From CAIZGX01 sp964511555 (GTDB lineage Bacteria > Bacteroidota > Bacteroidia > Flavobacteriales_D > Sanyastnellaceae), in NCBI GenBank assembly GCA_964511555.1, contig CAZEFR010000001.1, forward strand, positions 90,308-154,307: a stretch of DNA of 64,000 nucleotides, read 5' to 3'. The notes under the pieces were generated by a model. That model was not told the DNA's origin. It saw nothing but the letters and a program-made list of their open reading frames with translations, and made no database searches. Below are positions 10,031 through 18,537 of this stretch, one piece after another (the stretch's first letter is position 1; each line of letters starts with the position of its first letter). The translations under genes and the position numbers were made by a program.

Positions 10031-10926
10031 TTTCTGAATTCGTATGAATACTTCGTAATCGTTATGTCTTTGGAGTTCATGTCTTGGTCAAGCGTAGCTT
10101 CTATGAAGGAAGTTGAGGTGTACAAGATTTCGATTTCTCTTTGAAGGACAGCATTAGAGTGGTATGACACTTTTGTTAAGTTTCCTATTCTATCATATTG
10201 AAAAGACTCACGTTTAATCTCTTTCTTAGAGGCGTTTTCGATGGTTGATATTTGTGCAATCCAGCCCTTGTCGTTGTAGGTGTATTCTTTCGTGAAGCTC
10301 TTTCCGCTAAGGTTCAGCTCTTTTTCTTCTCTGGTGACAAATCCGGAAGAATCTCTGTAAACCAAATCAACTGAATAAGGAAGGCCGTAATTGTTGAAGC
10401 TTTCTCTTCGAAGTGTATATGCTGAAGGCTCGCTGTACTTGAAAGACTCAGAGTTCACAGTTACAGTAAGTCCTGGTATAAGCTTTAATTTGTCAACGCT
10501 CTTATTTTCAGAAACAGAGTTGTCAATTCGTTCCACCCTTCCTTTATTATCGTAAAAGAATGAGGTTGTTGAATAGCCGTTGCGACCCAATTCATTTCTA
10601 TTTTGAACTAAGCCCAATTCATTTCTGTCAAATACAATATGCGTGCTATCAACGATACTTAGCACACTTGTTACCGCGTCGATTTTTGAGAGTTGCCCAG
10701 TTTCGTTGAAGTGGTAGACTACAATATCGGGTCTGTTTTCTATTGCCTTTCCAGTTCTCTTCATTTGGCATACACCGGTTATGCTTATGATTTTATTCTG
10801 CCAAAGAAATTCCTGACTAAAAAACATTTCAGACTGAAAGGCCTTTCCTTCACGGTTGTCAATAATTTGAGTTGCACCTGAATGGGCTATGAAAAGGGTT
10901 ATGGCAAAAAATAAGTTACGAATCAT
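10027..10926 (-). CDS. Secreted protein with YD/RHS-like repeats, unknown
   Basis: A 299-residue product with a signal peptide (MIRNLFFAITLFIAHSGATQ). The body contains several spaced segments of the YD or RHS style, each a Tyr-Asp/Asn-x-x-Gly turn followed by a strand: FFYDNKGRVERI (about 125-136), YTYNDKGWIAQI (about 224-235) and FQYDRIGNLTKV (about 250-261). Such repeats form beta-rich wrapped or sheet structures in Rhs, teneurin and many Bacteroidota envelope proteins. No enzyme motif is visible and it is far too short to be an Rhs toxin. It overlaps the 91-residue basic protein by 4 bases and is divergent from glyA. Function unknown. Confidence 0.65.
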   Translation of the reverse strand: MIRNLFFAITLFIAHSGATQIIDNREGKAFQSEMFFSQEFLWQNKIISITGVCQMKRTGKAIENRPDIVVYHFNETGQLSKIDAVTSVLSIVDSTHIVFDRNELGLVQNRNELGRNGYSTTSFFYDNKGRVERIDNSVSENKSVDKLKLIPGLTVTVNSESFKYSEPSAYTLRRESFNNYGLPYSVDLVYRDSSGFVTREEKELNLSGKSFTKEYTYNDKGWIAQISTIENASKKEIKRESFQYDRIGNLTKVSYHSNAVLQREIEILYTSTSFIEATLDQDMNSKDITITKYSYEFRK

Positions 10927-10994
10927 GGTACAAACATAAAACCGAAGTGAATAAGTTCACCAATTGGTGGAAAAGCTTTCAACTGTCCATAGTG

Positions 10995-11022
10995 TTGTTT
11001 CGGGCAGAACGAACGAACTTTG
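10995..11022 (+). promoter_or_regulatory. Candidate glyA promoter
   Basis: TTG at 10995-10997, a 17-base spacer and GAACTTTG at 11015-11022 match the Bacteroidota -33 TTG / -7 TAnnTTTG pattern except for G in the first -7 position. The preferred glyA ATG follows 18 bases later. Confidence 0.42.
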
Positions 11023-11040
11023 TATTCATATTATTTCAAC

Positions 11041-12309
11041 ATGAAAGACCAAATTATTTTCGATTTAATCGAGCGCGAGAGGATCCGACAAACAAACGGA
11101 ATAGAGCTAATCGCTTCAGAAAATTACGTAAGCAATGACGTTATGCAGGCTACGGGGTCTGTTCTTACGAACAAGTATGCGGAAGGTCTTCCGAGAAAGA
11201 GATATTATGGTGGTTGCGAGGTGGTAGATGAAATTGAACAAATTGCGATTGATAGATTGAAGATGTTGTTTGGCGCTTCATGGGCGAACGTTCAGCCTCA
11301 TAGCGGGGCTAATGCGAACAGTTCTGTAATGCTGGCAATACTTAATCCGGGAGATGCTATTTTGGGCCTAGATCTTTCTCAAGGTGGGCACCTAACCCAC
11401 GGCTCTCCTGTAAACTACTCGGGAAAATTGTACCGACCGTTTTTTTACGGGGTGGAAAAAGAAACCGGACGGGTAGACATGAATAAAGTTCGAGAAAAGG
11501 CTATAGAGTGTAAACCTAAGCTTCTTATTTGCGGAGCAAGTGCATACAGCCGCGATTGGGATTATGCTGCATTTCGGTCGATAGCCGATGAAGTTGGGGC
11601 TGTACTTTTAGCAGATATTTCTCATCCGTCTGGTCTCATAGCTGCCGGATTGCTCAATCATCCCTTTCCTCATTGTCACATTGTAACCTCTACCACTCAC
11701 AAAACCTTACGTGGACCGAGAGGCGGTGTGATTATGGTTGGAAACGACATGCCAAATCCATTGGGTTTAAAAACTATGAAGGGTGAAGTTCGTTCGCTAT
11801 CTTCAGTGCTTGACAGTGGGGTGTTTCCGGGTATGCAAGGCGGCCCGCTAGAGCATGTTATAGCGGCGAAAGCTGTAGCTTTCAATGAGGCCTTAACAGA
11901 TAATTTCAAATTATATGGAAAGCAGGTGATGGCTAACGCGAGTGCCCTTGCAGATCATCTTACCGCAAAGGGTTATGAGATTGTTTCCGGAGGTACAGAT
12001 AATCACTGTTTCCTTATTGATCTTCGTAATAAAAATATTTCGGGAAAGGATGCGGAGCATGCCCTTGTAAGTGCAGAAATTACCGTGAATAAAAACATGG
12101 TTCCTTTCGACGATAAATCACCGTTCGTCACTAGTGGAATTCGAATTGGAACACCAGCAATTACTACTCGCGGATTGAACGTCAGTGATATGGCTTTTGT
12201 GGCCAATGCAATTGATAAAGTTATTTCAAACGCTTCAAACGAAGATGTGATTCGAGCAGTGAAAATGGAAGTACACGAACAAATGTCTTCGAGACCATTA
12301 TTTGCGTAA
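11041..12309 (+). CDS. glyA: Serine hydroxymethyltransferase
   Basis: Converts serine and tetrahydrofolate to glycine and 5,10-methylene-tetrahydrofolate, the main one-carbon entry, in the cytoplasm with PLP. The start at 11041 (MKDQIIFDLIERERIRQ) is chosen over the upstream in-frame ATG at 11020 because it matches the family N-terminus and leaves room for the promoter. Visible family motifs are GIELIASENYVS near the start, NKYAEGLPRKRYYGG (substrate binding), HSGANANS, and the PLP-lysine segment TSTTHKTLRGPRGG (about residues 220-233). At 422 residues it has the usual bacterial length. The gene is alone on the plus strand, and its 3' end overlaps the convergent ostA gene by 12 bases. Confidence 0.97.
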   Translation: MKDQIIFDLIERERIRQTNGIELIASENYVSNDVMQATGSVLTNKYAEGLPRKRYYGGCEVVDEIEQIAIDRLKMLFGASWANVQPHSGANANSSVMLAILNPGDAILGLDLSQGGHLTHGSPVNYSGKLYRPFFYGVEKETGRVDMNKVREKAIECKPKLLICGASAYSRDWDYAAFRSIADEVGAVLLADISHPSGLIAAGLLNHPFPHCHIVTSTTHKTLRGPRGGVIMVGNDMPNPLGLKTMKGEVRSLSSVLDSGVFPGMQGGPLEHVIAAKAVAFNEALTDNFKLYGKQVMANASALADHLTAKGYEIVSGGTDNHCFLIDLRNKNISGKDAEHALVSAEITVNKNMVPFDDKSPFVTSGIRIGTPAITTRGLNVSDMAFVANAIDKVISNASNEDVIRAVKMEVHEQMSSRPLFA

Positions 12310-13878
12310 TCTGAAAAGATCTTCTTTTGATAGAGGGCGCTCGTTTCCGCGCCAAATAAAGTCCTCCAATTTGAATTGTGAGGATTTTGTTTTTTGAATG
12401 CTATTGTACAAGCTGTTTGGCTCGTTTTCAAGTGTAACTTTTTGAATTGCTTTTTCTTTCAATTCAATGCGAATGTTCGAACAGTCTGATCTGTTCAAAC
12501 CGGTGAGTTTAGTGCTTTTGTTTTTCTCTTCTGTTGAGAAATAGGCGAGTTGTCCATTTCCATTAATTTGAACTTCGTGAAGATCGTTTTGAATGAATTG
12601 TCCGTGCAGCGATTTCCCTTTTATCTGGTTGAAGTATCCGGGCACAACTTCGGATGCTAAAAAACTTTTCTCTGGAACAAAAAGAAAATCTAAACTGTCA
12701 TTTTTGAAGTGCAGATTTATCTCTGTTCCCGTAAGTTGATTTGCGTCGTTCCACAGGACGGGAGAGTAGAACATTCGCATGACTGAATCTGCTTCAGACA
12801 GTGAAAGAGAATCGCATTTGCCTTGTAAGTCTTTGCTGAACAGAATCACGTTGTGATAGGCTTTAATGTCGCGGTTTTTATCACTTGTTTTCTTGGCAAA
12901 CAGAGTGTCAGCTACAATGAAAAGCGTGTCTTTATTTTCGAGTGTTTTTTCGAGAATACTTTTTCCGGTTACCCATGAAATTTCGTTTGTTTCCTCGTGC
13001 CTTCCATAATCACCCCGAATGGTTAAGTCGGAATTGTTGTCAACGATAATTACATGCTGAAAAGCTTCGCCCCATTTCTCTTTTCCATTGTAAAAAATGC
13101 TGTCACCGAATAGCGTTTGTTCTTTCGATTTTACGCGTGCATTTTTCTTGAAACTGCAGGTCTCTGTTTTCGAATTGAAGAAACCGTTTTCACATGTTAT
13201 TTCAAGGTCTTTTCCTGTTATTGTTGTGGGTCCGAAGAAATAGGATATCTCTGTAACAGTGTTGTAAAGCATGGTGTCTGAAATTACAGTGTAGTCTTTG
13301 TTCTTGACAGTTACTTTTCTGCGAAAAGTGAAATTGTTAGAAGGGCTGTGATAGCGTCCCGTTTGAGAAACCAATTCGTTGTTATTCTTGCTTGAAACTA
13401 CCTTGCCACCTCCGGAATATGTTGCTACTTCAGTTTTCAGGTTGTAAGACATGTTGGGTGAAGTAAGGGTCATTGCCCCATCTGTGAAAATACAATTTTC
13501 GTTTATGGTTGCAACCTGGGTGGCGTCAGTGAAAAAGAGTTTTTTTCCTGAAATAGTGTACTCACCTGGTTTGTTTACACGAATGTTTCCGAAAGCCTGG
13601 AAATTTCCATTATTAAATTTATATGCCGAATCACAAAGAAAATTCGTGCCGTCGAAGTTCAAATGAACGTTTCCTAATAGGCGTTGCCCATTGACTAGAT
13701 TTTTGTTGAATGCAATTTTATCGGCATGCACCAATTGCACGTGTTTGCCTTGTCCTTCTGCGTTCTGCGAAATCAGAAATACGGAAAGCGCAACAAGAAG
13801 TATTTTAACGAAGTTGTGTATTGTTCGCGGTTTATCTAACAATGGTTTGCTCACGGTCTGGACCAACGGAAACATAGG
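12298..13878 (-). CDS. OstA/LptA-like organic-solvent-tolerance family protein
   Basis: Member of the OstA-like family related to LptA/LptD beta-jellyroll modules, which carry lipopolysaccharide across the periplasm. After a hydrophobic export segment (about FVKILLVALSVFLISQNAEGQ) come repeated jellyroll motifs: VQLVHADKIAFNKN, RLLGNVHLNFDGTNFLCDSA, GNIRVNKPGEYTISGKKLFF and a later GNGQLAYF. Such repeats define a continuous hydrophobic groove. About 526 residues. The reading frame is open back to an ATG at 13905; I give the ATG at 13878, but both lie inside the 3' end of purA and a TTG near 13845 is also possible, so the start is uncertain. The gene overlaps purA upstream and glyA (convergent) downstream. 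Confidence 0.8.
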   Translation of the reverse strand, partial: PMFPLVQTVSKPLLDKPRTIHNFVKILLVALSVFLISQNAEGQGKHVQLVHADKIAFNKNLVNGQRLLGNVHLNFDGTNFLCDSAYKFNNGNFQAFGNIRVNKPGEYTISGKKLFFTDATQVATINENCIFTDGAMTLTSPNMSYNLKTEVATYSGGGKVVSSKNNNELVSQTGRYHSPSNNFTFRRKVTVKNKDYTVISDTMLYNTVTEISYFFGPTTITGKDLEITCENGFFNSKTETCSFKKNARVKSKEQTLFGDSIFYNGKEKWGEAFQHVIIVDNNSDLTIRGDYGRHEETNEISWVTGKSILEKTLENKDTLFIVADTLFAKKTSDKNRDIKAYHNVILFSKDLQGKCDSLSLSEADSVMRMFYSPVLWNDANQLTGTEINLHFKNDSLDFLFVPEKSFLASEVVPGYFNQIKGKSLHGQFIQNDLHEVQINGNGQLAYFSTEEKNKSTKLTGLNRSDCSNIRIELKEKAIQKVTLENEPNSLYNSIQKTKSSQFKLEDFIWRGNERPLSKEDLFRLRK

Positions 13879-15100
13879 TGATAGGAATTTCCAATTCCTT
13901 TTCAATGAATGCGATGTAATCTGACAGCTCCTGTGGGAATTCTTCGATTGTTCTAATTTTAGTCAAATCAGTATTCCATCCTTTTAAAGTGGTGTAAATA
14001 GGCTCTACTTTTCCGTCTAACAAATCGTAAGGCATCTCATCTGTTTGCACACCATTGATTGTGTAGTGTGTGCAGACATGAATTTCTTCAAAGATGCTAA
14101 GTACATCTGCCTTCATCATGTACAACTCTGTGATTCCGTTTAGTCGACAAGCATAGCGAAGCGCGGGAATATCTAACCAACCGCAGCGACGAGCACGACC
14201 GGTTGTAGAACCGAATTCGTTTCCTTCTTTGCGCATGCGTTCTCCAACTTCATTTTCTAGTTCAGTGGGGAATGGGCCACTGCCAACACGGGTGCAATAG
14301 GCTTTGAATATTCCGAATGCCGATCCAATGGAATTCGGTGCAATACCCAGTCCAGTGCACGCTCCCGCAGCAACCGTGTTACTTGAAGTAACAAACGGAT
14401 AAGATCCGAAGTCAATATCGAGAAGTGAACCTTGGGCACCTTCAGCTAAAATCTTTTTGTTTTCGCGAATGGCTTTGTGCAGGTAATTTTCGCTGTCTAT
14501 GAAGGTTAAAGTCTTTAACACTTCGATTCCTTGGAACCACGCTGCTTCCATCTCGTCAAGTGAATATTCGAATTGAAAATGCGAAAGCATTTTCTTGTGC
14601 TTTTCTACAAGCGTGTTGTATTTTTCGATGAAGTTTTCTGAAAGAATGTCACCGATGCGAAGGCCATTGCGACCTGTTTTGTCCATGTAGGTTGGACCAA
14701 TACCCTTCAAGGTAGATCCAATTTTAGACTTCCCCTTTTCGGCTTCAGAAGCTGCGTCGAGAAGCTTGTGTGTCGGAAGAATGAGATGCGCTTTTTTCGA
14801 AATTAGAAGTCGTGATGCAACATCTACATTTTTAGCATTGAGTTTTCCTATTTCGGTAGCGAAAACGATGGGGTCAATTACAACGCCATTTCCAACTACA
14901 TTGGTAACATGATTATGGAAGATTCCACTTGGAATGGTGTGCAGAACATGTTTTGTTCCGTTGAACTCGAGGGTATGACCCGCATTGGGTCCGCCTTGAA
15001 ATCTGGCTACGATGTCGTATTTCGGAGTTAATACGTCTACAATTTTCCCTTTTCCTTCATCGCCCCACTGAAGGCCTAACAATACGTCTACTTTGCTCAT
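13832..15100 (-). CDS. purA: Adenylosuccinate synthetase
   Basis: Joins IMP and aspartate using GTP to make adenylosuccinate, the first committed step to AMP. The 422-residue sequence begins MSKVDVLLGLQWGDEGKGKIVD, containing the catalytic Asp-14 and the GDEGKGK phosphate loop, followed by GGPNAGHT with the catalytic His. Further on are STLKGIGPTYMDK, GAQGSLLDIDFGSYPFVTSS, GRARRCGWLDIPAL and the C-terminal YVSVGPDREQTI, all classical PurA motifs. The gene lies 29 bases past the TlpA-like gene and has its own -7 box upstream. Its last about 50 bases are shared with the start of ostA. Confidence 0.98.
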   Translation of the reverse strand: MSKVDVLLGLQWGDEGKGKIVDVLTPKYDIVARFQGGPNAGHTLEFNGTKHVLHTIPSGIFHNHVTNVVGNGVVIDPIVFATEIGKLNAKNVDVASRLLISKKAHLILPTHKLLDAASEAEKGKSKIGSTLKGIGPTYMDKTGRNGLRIGDILSENFIEKYNTLVEKHKKMLSHFQFEYSLDEMEAAWFQGIEVLKTLTFIDSENYLHKAIRENKKILAEGAQGSLLDIDFGSYPFVTSSNTVAAGACTGLGIAPNSIGSAFGIFKAYCTRVGSGPFPTELENEVGERMRKEGNEFGSTTGRARRCGWLDIPALRYACRLNGITELYMMKADVLSIFEEIHVCTHYTINGVQTDEMPYDLLDGKVEPIYTTLKGWNTDLTKIRTIEEFPQELSDYIAFIEKELEIPITYVSVGPDREQTIVR

Positions 15101-15116
15101 TCTGATTTGTAAAGCA

Positions 15117-15124
15117 CAAAAGTA
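15117..15124 (-). promoter_or_regulatory. Candidate purA -7 element
   Basis: The minus strand reads TACTTTTG, a perfect TAnnTTTG, 16 bases before the purA ATG in the short gap after the TlpA-like gene. I see no TTG at the -33 distance, so support is partial. Confidence 0.38.
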
Positions 15125-15129
15125 GTGGG

Positions 15130-16476
15130 TTATTCAAAATAAGCCTTATTTTCTTCAAGGAAATTTTCCAACTTACTTCTCATGATGAGTCGGCTAATGA
15201 CTTTCATATTCGAGTCAAGCGCTATAAGCGTGGGAGTGGAAGGGGAAGGGTAATGTTTAGCTAAGTGTGGGCGCTTGTCCATGGGGGGAAGTACGTTGAT
15301 CCACGGTTGTTGATGTGTTGATAAGTGATTTTTCCACAGCGCCTCTTCTTTGTCAATGGAGATGGCATAGACTTCCAATCCTTTTTCGTGGTATTTTTTA
15401 TAAATCTCTTGGAGCTTAGGGTGGAACTCTTCACAATGTGAACAATTACTTCTCCAAAACATGACTAAAGTCACTTTGTTTTTTTTACAAGTTTCTTCAA
15501 GCGAAATGGTCTTCCCTTCTTGATTTGGGTACTTCAGTTCGGTGGCTTTTTTACCGGGAGAGCAGTTTTTCAAAGACTCAATGAGGCTTTTGGTGTTTAC
15601 ACTGAATGAAGCATTATCAGAGCATCCATCTGCGTAATTGTTTAGGTAGTAGGAGAGTCCCTCTTCATTTTTATAGTCCAACATTTTATTCAACATGAAA
15701 GAATGCAGGTATTGGTTCACGGCTTCATTCTCACCCATTCGTCCCAACAATTCATCTGTAAATTTCTGAGCGTATTCTTGCGGGTAGGACTTGTAAAGCT
15801 GATTGAAGTATTGGTTGAGGCCACGCACGAAGGCATAGTGAAACAGTATTACCTCGTTATTGTAGTCAACATTTCCGAGAAAATGCTTGAAATAGATTGT
15901 GCTGTCGAATTGCATGAAGTCATGCGGAAGTCTGCGACAGAAAAGCGGTGCAAAGTTGGAGTAGACCTCTGAATTTTGTGCCTCTTTGGACTTTTCTAAA
16001 GTCTTTGTATTGATGATTTTTTGCTTGTTCAGGAAAGCAGGATGGGTGATTGATTTGTACGAATCGAAATCCAGTTGAAGGTTTGCATACAGCGTTGCTA
16101 ATTCAACATAATCCACTTGTTCATCTGAAAGAAAGAGAGAGGTAGGTAGTCCGTTTAGTTTCAAGAAGTCTAGAGTTAAGTCAATGGATTTCGGAAGCGT
16201 TTTCGGGTTAATATAAAAGTCGGTCCAAGCTTTGCCTGATCCTGAAAAACGAAGGCGGTATTGCCCGATATGGGAAGGCGTGAAGCTTATTGAAACGGCT
16301 CCCTCTTCATCTAACTCAGAAGTTGATAGAATTTGCCACTGGTCCTTTTCAAAGGCTTCGAGAAATACTTTTTTAGAACTCTGCACCGGTATATTTTCAA
16401 CATGAAGTTTCATACTCGTTTGCCCGAATGCAATCGATAAGCCAAGGGTCAATATGACGGTGAGAATTGATTTCAT
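15130..16476 (-). CDS. Exported TlpA-like thioredoxin-fold protein
   Basis: A 448-residue exported protein with a signal peptide (MKSILTVILTLGLSIAFGQ). The N-terminal half resembles the beta-sandwich region found ahead of thioredoxin domains in Bacteroidota (about 20-130), followed by a helical region. The C-terminal 150 residues form a TlpA/AhpC-type thioredoxin domain with the active site VMFWRSNCSHCEEFHPKL (about residues 338-355; Cys-Ser-His-Cys) and a conserved cis-proline region (SPSTPTLIALDS). Such proteins reduce or isomerise disulfides in the periplasm; the exact partner is unknown. It is separated from the upstream lipoprotein gene by a terminator, and purA follows 29 bases later. 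Confidence 0.85.
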   Translation of the reverse strand: MKSILTVILTLGLSIAFGQTSMKLHVENIPVQSSKKVFLEAFEKDQWQILSTSELDEEGAVSISFTPSHIGQYRLRFSGSGKAWTDFYINPKTLPKSIDLTLDFLKLNGLPTSLFLSDEQVDYVELATLYANLQLDFDSYKSITHPAFLNKQKIINTKTLEKSKEAQNSEVYSNFAPLFCRRLPHDFMQFDSTIYFKHFLGNVDYNNEVILFHYAFVRGLNQYFNQLYKSYPQEYAQKFTDELLGRMGENEAVNQYLHSFMLNKMLDYKNEEGLSYYLNNYADGCSDNASFSVNTKSLIESLKNCSPGKKATELKYPNQEGKTISLEETCKKNKVTLVMFWRSNCSHCEEFHPKLQEIYKKYHEKGLEVYAISIDKEEALWKNHLSTHQQPWINVLPPMDKRPHLAKHYPSPSTPTLIALDSNMKVISRLIMRSKLENFLEENKAYFE

Positions 16477-16480
16477 GGTG

Positions 16481-16505
16481 AAAAAAAAAGGTCACCGAAG
16501 TGACC
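16481..16505 (-). terminator. Rho-independent terminator after the LPP20-like lipoprotein gene
   Basis: On the minus strand GGTCAC-TTCG-GTGACC is followed by nine T residues. A six-base-pair stem with a TTCG tetraloop and a long T run is a strong intrinsic terminator. It ends the DUF4476/CsgG/LPP20 cluster just before the TlpA-like gene. Confidence 0.88.
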
Positions 16506-16524
16506 TTTTAAAAGGGATTTAAGA

Positions 16525-17106
16525 TTATTTACCTTGAGAAAGTTTCTCCATTTCTTTGTCGAAAGTTTCTTTGAATTTTTCGTAGTTGTAGTCAGCTTTT
16601 AATTTGTCATTTTTAGACAACCCACTTTGGTATGCATCTGCGATAGTGTTTCCGCTTAACTCAAGAGCAACGTAACTTACATAAGTTCCATCAGGGCGTT
16701 GAGTTAATTTTTCACAGATTTCAATGCAACCGCGAAGTTCTTGGTCAACAACTGTGCGAGCCATTTCGTTGAAAGACTCAGTTACTTCTTCTTTGTTGTT
16801 TACTTCAGTGGAGTTAACGTAGTTGTCACCAACAATTTTCATTGTAGCGCTGATTGTTTTTCCCATTTCAGACATAGCGTTTGAACGCGCTTTTTTCTTA
16901 GCAGTCTCACGATCCATGCTCTCGCCTGTAGCGGTTGAACGAAAAGCTTCGTTGGTACTTTTGTAATCATTACCTGAGCAGTATTCATTGATGATTACTT
17001 CTCCTTTTGGGTCTGGAGTTTTCACTTCGTCTTTGTTCTTCTTGCAAGAAGGGATAGCAACCATTGTCATTGCAGCAATTGCTAAAAGGGTAATACGTGT
17101 TTTCAT
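16525..17106 (-). CDS. LPP20-like lipoprotein
   Basis: A 193-residue lipoprotein: the signal sequence MKTRITLLAIAAMTMVAIPSC ends in a lipobox with Cys-21, followed by Lys-Lys-Asn-Lys. The mature part contains an LPP20-type module, recognisable by the region FRSTATGESMDRETAKKKARSNA (about residues 56-78), where a substrate-like strand is followed by a helix beginning ATGE..D...A...A, and by a conserved strand GTYVSYVALEL. LPP20 domains occur in Helicobacter surface lipoproteins and in many outer-membrane lipoproteins of unknown function. It is the last gene of the cluster, 48 bases after the 460-residue lipoprotein, with a possible promoter of its own and a strong terminator behind it. Confidence 0.75.
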   Translation of the reverse strand: MKTRITLLAIAAMTMVAIPSCKKNKDEVKTPDPKGEVIINEYCSGNDYKSTNEAFRSTATGESMDRETAKKKARSNAMSEMGKTISATMKIVGDNYVNSTEVNNKEEVTESFNEMARTVVDQELRGCIEICEKLTQRPDGTYVSYVALELSGNTIADAYQSGLSKNDKLKADYNYEKFKETFDKEMEKLSQGK

Positions 17107-17149
17107 TTTGTCAAGATATTAGTTGTATTGTTGTTTTCAGTTATTGTGC

Positions 17150-17157
17150 CAAACTTA
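17150..17157 (-). promoter_or_regulatory. Candidate internal -7 element for the small lipoprotein gene
   Basis: The minus strand reads TAAGTTTG (a TAnnTTTG match) at the very end of the 460-residue gene, about 44 bases before the ATG of the 193-residue lipoprotein. No -33 TTG is seen at the usual distance, so this is tentative. Confidence 0.3.
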
Positions 17158-18537
17158 CAAAATAATTTTAATTATTTCTGGGATTAGCGTGGTTTCAATA
17201 ATTTCTCTTTGTTTTTTATACGCTTCTAAGACTGCATTTTCGTGAGAAAGTTGCACGCCTTTGACTCCATTGATGCTGTGTTCATATACAGGAGAGTTTG
17301 TTTTGGTGTCGTTAACAACAAATTTACCATCGATGTACGCTACTTTAAAACCTTGAATATCTTCTCCTGCTCGCGGATTTACGTTTATGTAAATGACGTA
17401 ATCTGCATTTGTTTCACTTGATTCAATTCGCATGCCTCGGCTAACGAGGGTGTTTTTCGTTGTTTCTGAAAGCGTTGTGATTTTAGTGCCGTCGAGTCGA
17501 AATTCATTGGTTGTTATGAAGAAAGTGGGTGCGAGAATTTCAATAGGAATTTTCCTGCTATCAGTGTTTATCCCTGTTATGAGAGCTTTTGCAAGGTCGG
17601 AATCTAGGTCCTGAGGTACCAGGGCGTCAATGACTAGACTTAGTTCAAGAGCGTTGTTTCTGGCCTTGAGAGATACATTGTCTACATCGGCTAAAATAAT
17701 TCCATCATTATCAGACATGACAGTTTTAGGTTTCATGAAATTGTCTCTTTGATAAGAATATCTCACATTTATGCCTCGCACACCTTCGCCTTTGTATGTA
17801 ACCATTATCGGTACTTGAGCTTTGAAAGTGTTTTTAGACGAAAGAACGATATTCTTGAGAGGTGTTTCAAAGCGCAAGTCGGCTAATACTGCTCTTATCT
17901 CGGAAAATAGTTCGTTGTCTATGAAAATTTCGTTCCCATTTTCATCTTTTACTCTGTTTACCTCAGTCCAGTATGGTTTCAGAGCAAAAAGCCCGTGATA
18001 AAAAAGATCTATAGCAGTTGGTATATTTTTATTCTTTTTAGCCTCTCTGCCTTTTTTTAAAAAATCCAACGCTGATCTCAGTGTATTGTCTTTTTTCTGA
18101 TCTTTTTTTGTTTGATAATCGAGCTTGTTAAGTCTGTAGTAGACGGCATAAATTTCTTTGTCCTCCCATATTCCAGCAACTTCATAATCTTCCAACAATT
18201 CAGAAGATGATGTTGTAACGTTTGAACTAAAGCTTTCACTGAAGGCTTTATTTACTTCCATGGTATTAAAGAAGGTTTGGCCTTCAACTTTCACAGAAAT
18301 CTCTGTTGCTAAATCGTTCAGGGCTAATTTCTTTGCTATTGCTTGAAATTCTGTTGGCTGCGTAATCTTCGAGCAAGTGGCAATGCCAATGTAATACGCA
18401 GAGTTAATTGGTCTAGAAGACACCCATTCTGGTTTTGGTTGTGGAGGAGGAACAACTGTTTTGACTGAGTCTTTAGAGCCACATGCATTTAGCAGAACGA
18501 TTCCCAAAAAAAGGAAGTATTTGTAAAATAGTTTCAT
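17155..18537 (-). CDS. LPP20-related lipoprotein, 460 residues
   Basis: Lipoprotein signal MKLFYKYFLFLGIVLLNAC with the acylated Cys at residue 19, then a Pro-rich linker (VVPPPQPKPEW). The region about 36-140 resembles an LPP20 module: PEWVSSRPINSAYYIGIA, then a helix with repeated Ala and Lys, then a conserved strand (WEDKEIYAVYYRL). The rest, about 300 residues, is predicted mixed alpha/beta with no motif I recognise, including a strand-rich middle and a C-terminal helix. Its ATG overlaps the CsgG-like stop by one base (TAATG), implying translational coupling. With the smaller LPP20 lipoprotein it probably forms outer-membrane or periplasmic partners of the CsgG-like protein. Function unknown. 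Confidence 0.7.
   Translation of the reverse strand: MKLFYKYFLFLGIVLLNACGSKDSVKTVVPPPQPKPEWVSSRPINSAYYIGIATCSKITQPTEFQAIAKKLALNDLATEISVKVEGQTFFNTMEVNKAFSESFSSNVTTSSSELLEDYEVAGIWEDKEIYAVYYRLNKLDYQTKKDQKKDNTLRSALDFLKKGREAKKNKNIPTAIDLFYHGLFALKPYWTEVNRVKDENGNEIFIDNELFSEIRAVLADLRFETPLKNIVLSSKNTFKAQVPIMVTYKGEGVRGINVRYSYQRDNFMKPKTVMSDNDGIILADVDNVSLKARNNALELSLVIDALVPQDLDSDLAKALITGINTDSRKIPIEILAPTFFITTNEFRLDGTKITTLSETTKNTLVSRGMRIESSETNADYVIYINVNPRAGEDIQGFKVAYIDGKFVVNDTKTNSPVYEHSINGVKGVQLSHENAVLEAYKKQREIIETTLIPEIIKIIL

Noticed and set aside
10027..10926. RHS toxin
   Set aside because: YD-like turns are there, but the protein is only 299 residues and lacks the core and toxin tip.
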